From positions 2,235,163-2,299,162 of the forward strand of contig NZ_CP006270.1 in NCBI RefSeq assembly GCF_000737575.1: a stretch of DNA of 64,000 nucleotides, read 5' to 3'. Shown here in pieces: positions 58,972 to 64,000 of this stretch. The stretch comes from Synechococcus sp. KORDI-49 (GTDB lineage Bacteria > Cyanobacteriota > Cyanobacteriia > PCC-6307 > Cyanobiaceae). The stretch's first letter is position 1, and the number at the start of each line of letters is the position of its first letter. Under the pieces are notes generated by a model, which did not search any database, had not been told where the DNA came from, and saw only the letters and a list, made by a program, of their open reading frames with translations. The position numbers were made by a program, and so were the translations under genes.

Positions 58972-59341
58972 TCCTTCAGCGATCTGGCTGGTGCTCACCA
59001 CCGAGGCGGATGCCGATCGGGCCGGGACACTGGCGGAGGCTCTGTTGCAACGCCGACTGGTGGCCTGCGTCAGTCTCACGCCGATCCATTCCCTGTTCCA
59101 CTGGCAGGGGGAGCTGACGCGCGACAACGAAGTGCAGCTTCTGCTCAAGACCAGCGAGGCCTGTCTTGAACCGCTGCGTCTCGCTCTGACGGAGCTGCAC
59201 AGCTACGACACCCCGGAATGGGTCAGCTGGCAGGTGGAGACATCGCCCGCCTATGGCGCCTGGGCACGGGATGCGGTCAGTTCAGATGCGCTGCCGCCAG
59301 CTGTTTCAGAGACACCTGAGAGCGGGCCCCCAGCTGGGTGA
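58964..59341 (+). CDS. cutA: CutA1 divalent-cation tolerance protein
   Basis: A 125-residue CutA1: WLVLTTEADADRAGTLAEALLQRRLVACVSLTPIHSLFHWQGELTRDNEVQLLLKTSE matches the trimeric PII-like fold. The usual SxYxWxGK reads SLFHWQGE here. The last ~15 residues (PPAVSETPESGPPAG) are an extra polar tail. Function in metal tolerance is inferred from the family. The 3' end overlaps the convergent PfkB gene by 65 bases, the longest convergent overlap in the window, which coincides with that polar tail. Confidence 0.92.
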   Translation: MADPSAIWLVLTTEADADRAGTLAEALLQRRLVACVSLTPIHSLFHWQGELTRDNEVQLLLKTSEACLEPLRLALTELHSYDTPEWVSWQVETSPAYGAWARDAVSSDALPPAVSETPESGPPAG

Positions 59342-60290
59342 CGATCTGCCCGGCGCAGAGGGCTCCCAGCTGACCGCAGCGCTCCAGCGACTCCCCCTGG
59401 GTGTAAGCGTGCAGGAAACCGCCGGCATAGAGATCGCCGGCTCCAGTGGTGTCGAGCAGATCTCCCATCCCGAAGATGCCGATGTCCCAGCGCTCGTCAC
59501 CGCTCATCACCACCGAACCGTCTGCTCCTCGGGTGATGGCGACGGTCGAGCAGCAGCTGCGCACCCGATCCAGGGCAACAGCGAGATCGGCGGTCTCATA
59601 GAGCGACAGGATCTCCGTTTCATTGGCGAACAGCACATCCACATGACCGTTCACCAGCTCCAGGAAACTGTCGCGATGGCGATCGACGCAGAAGCCGTCG
59701 GAGAGCGAGAGAGCCACCTGACCACCCGCTTCGCGGCAGGCTTCTGCTGCTGCGATGAAAGCGCGTTTGGCGGCAGGACTGTCCCAGAGATAACCCTCGA
59801 GGTAGAGCACCTTGGTCTCACGCACCATCGAGAGATCCAGATCGTCGGGCTCCAGCTGGGTTGAGGCGCCGAGGAAGGTGCACATCGTGCGCTCCGCATC
59901 CGGAGTCACGTAGATCAGACAGCGAGCCGTCGTGGCGCCGCTGGTGGCTGATGGGGTGTCGAAACGGGCGCCAACAGCACGGATGTCGTGGCTGAAGATC
60001 GTTCCGAGTTGGTCGTCGCGGACGCGGCCGATGAATCCGGCCCGCCCTCCCAGCTGAGCGATCCCCACCATGGTGTTGGCAACGGAGCCACCGGAGGTTT
60101 CGAGTCCTGGACCACTCGCTTTGTAGAGCGCCTCCGCCTGCTGCTCATCGATCAGAGCCATGCCGCCTTTCTGCAGGCCATGAGCGTTCAGGAAGCTGTC
60201 GTCGGTCTGAACCAGCACGTCAACGATGGCGTTGCCGATTCCCACCACGTCAAGGCTGCAGGAGCTGGGGAAGCGGGCGTCGGGAGCCAT
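59277..60290 (-). CDS. PfkB-family kinase, adenosine-kinase-like
   Basis: A 337-residue ribokinase/PfkB protein. The N-terminal DVVGIGNAIVDVLVQTDDSFL, GGSVANTMVGIAQLGGRAGFIGRV and the C-terminal anion-hole motif DTTGAGDLYAGGFLHAYTQ are conserved. Adenosine kinase or a nucleoside kinase is likely because it lies next to purA on the same strand, but sugar specificity cannot be excluded. The end overlaps the convergent cutA. Confidence 0.88.
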   Translation of the reverse strand: MAPDARFPSSCSLDVVGIGNAIVDVLVQTDDSFLNAHGLQKGGMALIDEQQAEALYKASGPGLETSGGSVANTMVGIAQLGGRAGFIGRVRDDQLGTIFSHDIRAVGARFDTPSATSGATTARCLIYVTPDAERTMCTFLGASTQLEPDDLDLSMVRETKVLYLEGYLWDSPAAKRAFIAAAEACREAGGQVALSLSDGFCVDRHRDSFLELVNGHVDVLFANETEILSLYETADLAVALDRVRSCCSTVAITRGADGSVVMSGDERWDIGIFGMGDLLDTTGAGDLYAGGFLHAYTQGESLERCGQLGALCAGQIVTQLGARSQVSLKQLAAAHLN

Positions 60291-60332
60291 GGAGAAGCGG
60301 TTGAGGGCCCGCAGTATGGCCTCCCGTCGTGA

Positions 60333-61652
60333 TCAGGCGCTGAGCAGAGCCCGCTTCGGACCATGGATCGGATCCTCCACCACGATGGTCTGGTCACGGC
60401 TGGCGCCGAGGGAGACGATGGCGATCGGCACCTCCATCAGATCCGCGAGGAAGCGCAGATAGGCCATGGCTGCCTCGGGCAGATCCTCCAGTTTGCGGCA
60501 GTCCTCGGTGGAGCACTGCCATCCAGGCAGGGTCTCGAAGATGGGCTGGCAACGGGCGAAGTCGTCGGAGCTGCTGGGGAAGTGATCGATCCGTTCGCCA
60601 TCCAGCTCGTAGGCCACGCAGACCTGAATCGCATCCAGTTCATCCAGCACATCCAGCTTGGTGACGGCGAGGCAATCAAGACCGTTCACCTGAACGGCGT
60701 AGCGACCGATCACCCCGTCGAACCAGCCGCACCGCCGGCGCCGGCCGGTGGTGGTTCCGAATTCACCACCGCGTTCCGTCAGCTGGTCGTTCAGGCTGCC
60801 GCTCAGTTCGGTCGGGAAAGGCCCTTCCCCGACTCGGGTGGTGTACGCCTTGGCAACACCGATGACCCGGTCGATCAGGGTGGGTCCCACCCCGGCACCA
60901 ATGCAGGCACCTCCGGAGACCGGGTTCGAGGAGGTGACGTAGGGATAGGTGCCGTGATCAAGGTCCAGGAGGGTTCCCTGGGCACCCTCGAAGAGAATGT
61001 TCTTGCGTTCGCGGGCGGCCTGGTGGATGGCGCGGGTGCAGTCGACCACATGGGGGGACAACCTGCGGCCGTAGTCGAGGTACTCGCTGATCACTGCGTC
61101 GGGATCCAGGGGCTCCACCGCGTAGATCGTCTCGAGCAGCTGATTCTTCTCCTGCAACGGCCCTTCCAGACGCTCCCTGAGCCGCTGCTCGTCCAGAAGA
61201 TCGATCACCCTGATCCCGCTGCGCTGGGACTTGTCGGCATAGGTGGGGCCGATGCCGCGCCCGGTGGTGCCGATCCGACGGGCACCGCGCTGCTTCTCCA
61301 TCGCCTGATCCAGCAGGCGGTGATAGGGCATCGTCACGTGAGCCGTCGAGGCCAGTTGCAGCCCCGAGATGTCGATATCGTTCTCCTTCAGCATTTCGAG
61401 TTCGCCGAGCATCACCCTCGGGTCGACCACGGTCCCTGAGCCGATCAGGCAGATGGTGTCTGGATAGAGAATCCCGGAAGGGATCAGATGCAGCTTGAGA
61501 ACGCGCTCATCAACAACGATCGTGTGGCCTGCGTTGACGCCGCCCTGATAGCGAACGACGACATCAGCGGACCGGCTCAGAAGATCGGTGATCTTGCCTT
61601 TCCCCTCGTCACCCCACTGAGCTCCGATGACGACAACGTTGGCCAAGGACAC
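60333..61652 (-). CDS. purA: Adenylosuccinate synthetase
   Basis: A 439-residue enzyme of AMP synthesis, joining IMP and aspartate with GTP. The N-terminal [48 protein letters not shown] and the IMP-site [23 protein letters not shown] are canonical. Length is standard. It is followed by the PfkB kinase gene after about 40 bases, forming a purine group, and lies 84 bases downstream of psb27. Confidence 0.98.
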   Translation of the reverse strand: MSLANVVVIGAQWGDEGKGKITDLLSRSADVVVRYQGGVNAGHTIVVDERVLKLHLIPSGILYPDTICLIGSGTVVDPRVMLGELEMLKENDIDISGLQLASTAHVTMPYHRLLDQAMEKQRGARRIGTTGRGIGPTYADKSQRSGIRVIDLLDEQRLRERLEGPLQEKNQLLETIYAVEPLDPDAVISEYLDYGRRLSPHVVDCTRAIHQAARERKNILFEGAQGTLLDLDHGTYPYVTSSNPVSGGACIGAGVGPTLIDRVIGVAKAYTTRVGEGPFPTELSGSLNDQLTERGGEFGTTTGRRRRCGWFDGVIGRYAVQVNGLDCLAVTKLDVLDELDAIQVCVAYELDGERIDHFPSSSDDFARCQPIFETLPGWQCSTEDCRKLEDLPEAAMAYLRFLADLMEVPIAIVSLGASRDQTIVVEDPIHGPKRALLSA

Positions 61653-61736
61653 TGCGGCCCGAAGCCGCGAATCTGCACAATCCGGGAGTCTCTCAGATGT
61701 GGTGTCCGGCCGTCAAAGAGATGAAGCCGGATGGGA

Positions 61737-62162
61737 TCAGCTGCCGCGGACGGCGGACCGTTCTGCCTTGGTGAGTTCCTTGGCGATGCGGTCGTGCAGG
61801 TCCTCCGGGAGGGGACGGTTGGCGTAGCCCGCATAGTGACCGGCCAGGGAGTTGAGAGCGGTCTGCATGGTGGTGAAGGAGGTGAGGCCATTCACCCTGG
61901 ACTGCGGCCTGTAGCGCGACATGTAGTCGTTGATCAGTGCTCGGGCCTCGACCTCGGCTTCGGCATGTCCTTCGGCATCCTGCGGCAGATCGATCACCTC
62001 GAGCAGGCTGCGGGAGACCGCGACGGTGTCCTCGACGTAGTCACCGCTGAGACGGGCTTCGGCATCTCCGCTGCAGGCGCTGAGAAGCAGGCAGAGAGAC
62101 AATCCGAGGGCGATGGTCACTCGGGAGAGAGGCTTCAGCAGACGTGCCAGGGCGGAGAGCAT
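61737..62162 (-). CDS. psb27: Photosystem II assembly lipoprotein Psb27
   Basis: A 141-residue lumenal lipoprotein binding CP43 in photosystem II assembly and repair. The lipobox LLLSAC follows a signal peptide, and the four-helix body carries SGDYVEDTVAVSRSLLEVIDLPQDAEG, INDYMSRYRPQSRVNGLTSFTTMQTALNSLAGHYAGYANRPLP. It lies 25 bases after proS on the same strand and upstream of purA. Confidence 0.95.
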   Translation of the reverse strand: MLSALARLLKPLSRVTIALGLSLCLLLSACSGDAEARLSGDYVEDTVAVSRSLLEVIDLPQDAEGHAEAEVEARALINDYMSRYRPQSRVNGLTSFTTMQTALNSLAGHYAGYANRPLPEDLHDRIAKELTKAERSAVRGS

Positions 62163-62187
62163 CGATCCGTTGTGACTGGGTGGGACT

Positions 62188-63969
62188 TTAAGGGCGAAGG
62201 GCGCTGATCAGAGCACTGAGGGCTTCGCCGTGGTGAAGCTTGCTCACCTGCCGTCCACGGCGCTGAACCAGTTCCACCAATCCGTCCGCCGCATCGCGTC
62301 CCACCACGATTCGCCAGGGGATTCCGATCAGATCCGCATCTTTGAATTTCACACCTGCCCGTTCGCGGCGGTCATCCAGCAGTGCGTCGACCCCTGCTTG
62401 CAGGAGGCTGTCGTAGAGCTGCGTGCCAAGGGCGGCCTGGCCCTCGTCCTGGATGTTGGCCACCACCACGATCGCCTCGAAGGGGGCCATCGCTTCCGGC
62501 CAGCAGATGCCGGCCTCATCGTGATGCTGTTCAACGGCGGCCTGGGCCAGGCGGGAGATCCCGATGCCGTAACACCCCATCCAGAAGGGTTCCTCCTGCC
62601 CAGCCTCGTTTGTGAAACGGCTCTGCAGCGCTGTGGAGTACTTGCGTCCGAGCTGAAAGATGTGCCCGACTTCGATGCCCCTCCTTGCCTCCAGTCGTGC
62701 CTCGGGGTTGTGCACACAGGCTTCGCCCGCTCTGGCGGTGCGCAGGTCGACGGCCGCTGGTGTGCCTCCCAGCTCAGCCCAGGTGCAATGGCTGCGATGC
62801 ATGTCCGGCTGATTGGCTCCGCAGCAGAAGCTGTCCAGGGTCGTGGCCGTCGCGTCGGCAAGGCGCAGGAAGCGCGTTCTCCAGCTGGAGGCCCCGGACA
62901 GCAGCGCATCGTCCAGATCCGGACCGATCGATCCGAAGGGGATCCCGCTCAAGCCCTGGCGGCTGATGTCCTCCGTTGTGATGCTTCGGCAGTCCAGCAC
63001 TCCTGCACCCAGTTCAACGCTCAGGGCGTTGATGAGTTTCACGTCATTGAGCTCCTGATCACCCCGCAGGCTCAGCAGAACGGGTTGCTCCTCGCCGTCC
63101 TCGAGCCTCGCCACCAGCAGCAGCACTTTGACCATCTGTGAGGGGTGCCAGCCCTGCGTCTCGCAGACGGCCGCGATGCTGGTCTGGCCTGGGGTTTCCA
63201 CCAGTGTCATCCCAGCCGTCTGAAGCGGTACTGCCGGAGACGGCAGCGAGACCGCCTTCTCCTGGTTGGCGGAATACACCCCGTCGTCGCTGATCAGAAT
63301 CAGATCTTCACCGGCATCCGCCGTCACCATGAACTCCTGGGACGCGGCTCCTCCGATCGCGCCACTGTCGGCATCCACGGGAACAGCCTCAAGGCCGCAG
63401 CGCTCGAAGATGCGTCGGTAGGCCTGATCCATGCGCTCGTAGGTGGCCCGAAGATCCGCCTCATCCGCATGGAAGGAGTAAGCGTCTTTCATGATGAATT
63501 CGCGTCCCCGCATGAGCCCGAAGCGAGGGCGGATCTCGTCCCGGAACTTGGTCTGGATCTGATACAGGTTCACCGGCAGCTGTCGGTAGGACCGGAGCAG
63601 ATCGCCGGCAAGGCTCGTGATCACCTCTTCGTGGGTGGGTCCCAGTCCCAGCTGGCGACCCTGGCGGTCTTCGAGGTGAAACATGATTCCTTCGCCGGCG
63701 GTGTAGCCCTGCCAGCGCCCGCTGCGTTGCCACAGTTCAGCCGGATGCAGCTGCGGGAGCAGCGATTCCAGAGCACCAGCGCCGTTCATCTCCTCCCGGA
63801 CGATGGCTGTGATCCGCTGCAGGACCCTCCACATCAGAGGCAGATACGCATAGATGCCGGATCCGACACGCCGGATGTAGCCCGCCCGAAGAAGCAGTTG
63901 GTGAGATGTGATCTCCGCTTCGGAGGGAACATCCCTGAGCGTCACCAACATCAGGCCGGAGACGCGCAT
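62188..63969 (-). CDS. proS: Prolyl-tRNA synthetase
   Basis: A 593-residue bacterial-type class II synthetase. The motifs LLLRAGYIRRVGSGIYAYLPL, GPTHEEVITSLAGDLLRSYRQLPVNLYQIQTKFRDEIRPRFGLMRGREFIMKDAYSFH and GCYGIGISRLAQAAVEQ are present, with the insertion (INS) editing-type domain between motifs 2 and 3. The start ATG is at 63969; 31 bases remain to the window edge, so its promoter is outside or at the boundary. It heads a minus-strand run with psb27, purA and the PfkB kinase. Confidence 0.97.
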   Translation of the reverse strand: MRVSGLMLVTLRDVPSEAEITSHQLLLRAGYIRRVGSGIYAYLPLMWRVLQRITAIVREEMNGAGALESLLPQLHPAELWQRSGRWQGYTAGEGIMFHLEDRQGRQLGLGPTHEEVITSLAGDLLRSYRQLPVNLYQIQTKFRDEIRPRFGLMRGREFIMKDAYSFHADEADLRATYERMDQAYRRIFERCGLEAVPVDADSGAIGGAASQEFMVTADAGEDLILISDDGVYSANQEKAVSLPSPAVPLQTAGMTLVETPGQTSIAAVCETQGWHPSQMVKVLLLVARLEDGEEQPVLLSLRGDQELNDVKLINALSVELGAGVLDCRSITTEDISRQGLSGIPFGSIGPDLDDALLSGASSWRTRFLRLADATATTLDSFCCGANQPDMHRSHCTWAELGGTPAAVDLRTARAGEACVHNPEARLEARRGIEVGHIFQLGRKYSTALQSRFTNEAGQEEPFWMGCYGIGISRLAQAAVEQHHDEAGICWPEAMAPFEAIVVVANIQDEGQAALGTQLYDSLLQAGVDALLDDRRERAGVKFKDADLIGIPWRIVVGRDAADGLVELVQRRGRQVSKLHHGEALSALISALRP

Positions 63970-64000
63970 GATCGATCCCTGAAGTCGGCGAAAAGTTATC

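Overview
The window is a chromosomal segment of a marine unicellular cyanobacterium of the Synechococcus/Prochlorococcus (picocyanobacterial) type, most like a moderately GC-rich marine Synechococcus. The evidence is oxygenic-photosynthesis genes (petC-petA, psaF-psaJ, psb27, a high-light-inducible protein), cyanobacteria-specific families (DUF3067, DUF2854, DUF3153, cyAbrB), very short intergenic gaps and a housekeeping gene order typical of that group. I see no phage, IS element, CRISPR array, rRNA or origin. About 77 protein genes and three tRNAs (Val-CAC, Asp-GUC, Trp-CCA) fill nearly all of the 64 kb.

Layout. 1-4.6 kb: end of ispD, an LD-carboxypeptidase, a UbiA prenyltransferase, Ppx/GppA and a RodZ-like membrane protein. 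4.6-7.8 kb: tRNA-Val and the minus-strand run petC-petA-lgt-cobM. 7.9-13.4 kb: DUF3067, tatC, rqcH, gmk, psaF-psaJ, tsaD and an Hli protein. 13.4-19.3 kb: pilT, then a chain of overlapping genes (wecB, DUF1643, a small unknown, a Na+/H+ antiporter) running into gltX, which lies just behind tRNA-Asp. 19.5-25.7 kb: a small unknown, tRNA-Trp, rplS, map, an SDR protein, a BioD-like/DRTGG protein, a DprA-like Rossmann protein, MAPEG and YajQ. 25.7-28.8 kb: a nucleoside-salvage group (phosphoribosyltransferase, nucleoside deoxyribosyltransferase, cytidine deaminase) and hemL. 28.9-32.3 kb: glcD, xth and a TPR protein.

32.4-41.5 kb is the most distinctive part. A tight plus-strand cluster (unknown basic protein, stand-alone M41-type membrane peptidase, LarC nickel-pincer protein, LPG-synthase-like membrane protein, phytase-like esterase, PhoX phosphatase) converges on a ferric-iron ABC transporter pair (futB, futA). 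PhoX is an iron/calcium enzyme in characterised relatives, so phosphate scavenging, iron supply and nickel-cofactor chemistry sit side by side. 41.6-43.9 kb is a minus-strand metal/pterin operon: YjbQ, pterin carbinolamine dehydratase, a His-rich CobW-type metallochaperone and a 48-residue membrane peptide, closed by a terminator.

44-64 kb: DCC thiol oxidoreductase, M32 carboxypeptidase, ppa, a PhyH-type dioxygenase, L,D-transpeptidase, hemC, DUF3303 and cyAbrB (divergent), the principal sigma factor rpoD with a Lys/Ala-rich N-terminus, priA, DUF3153, argB, DUF2854, ssb, cobK, cutA, a PfkB kinase, purA, psb27 and proS. A recurring property is extreme compaction: nine of about twenty convergent gene pairs overlap at their 3' ends, and clear hairpin terminators are few. 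Assignments rest on reading motifs by eye; no database search was run.
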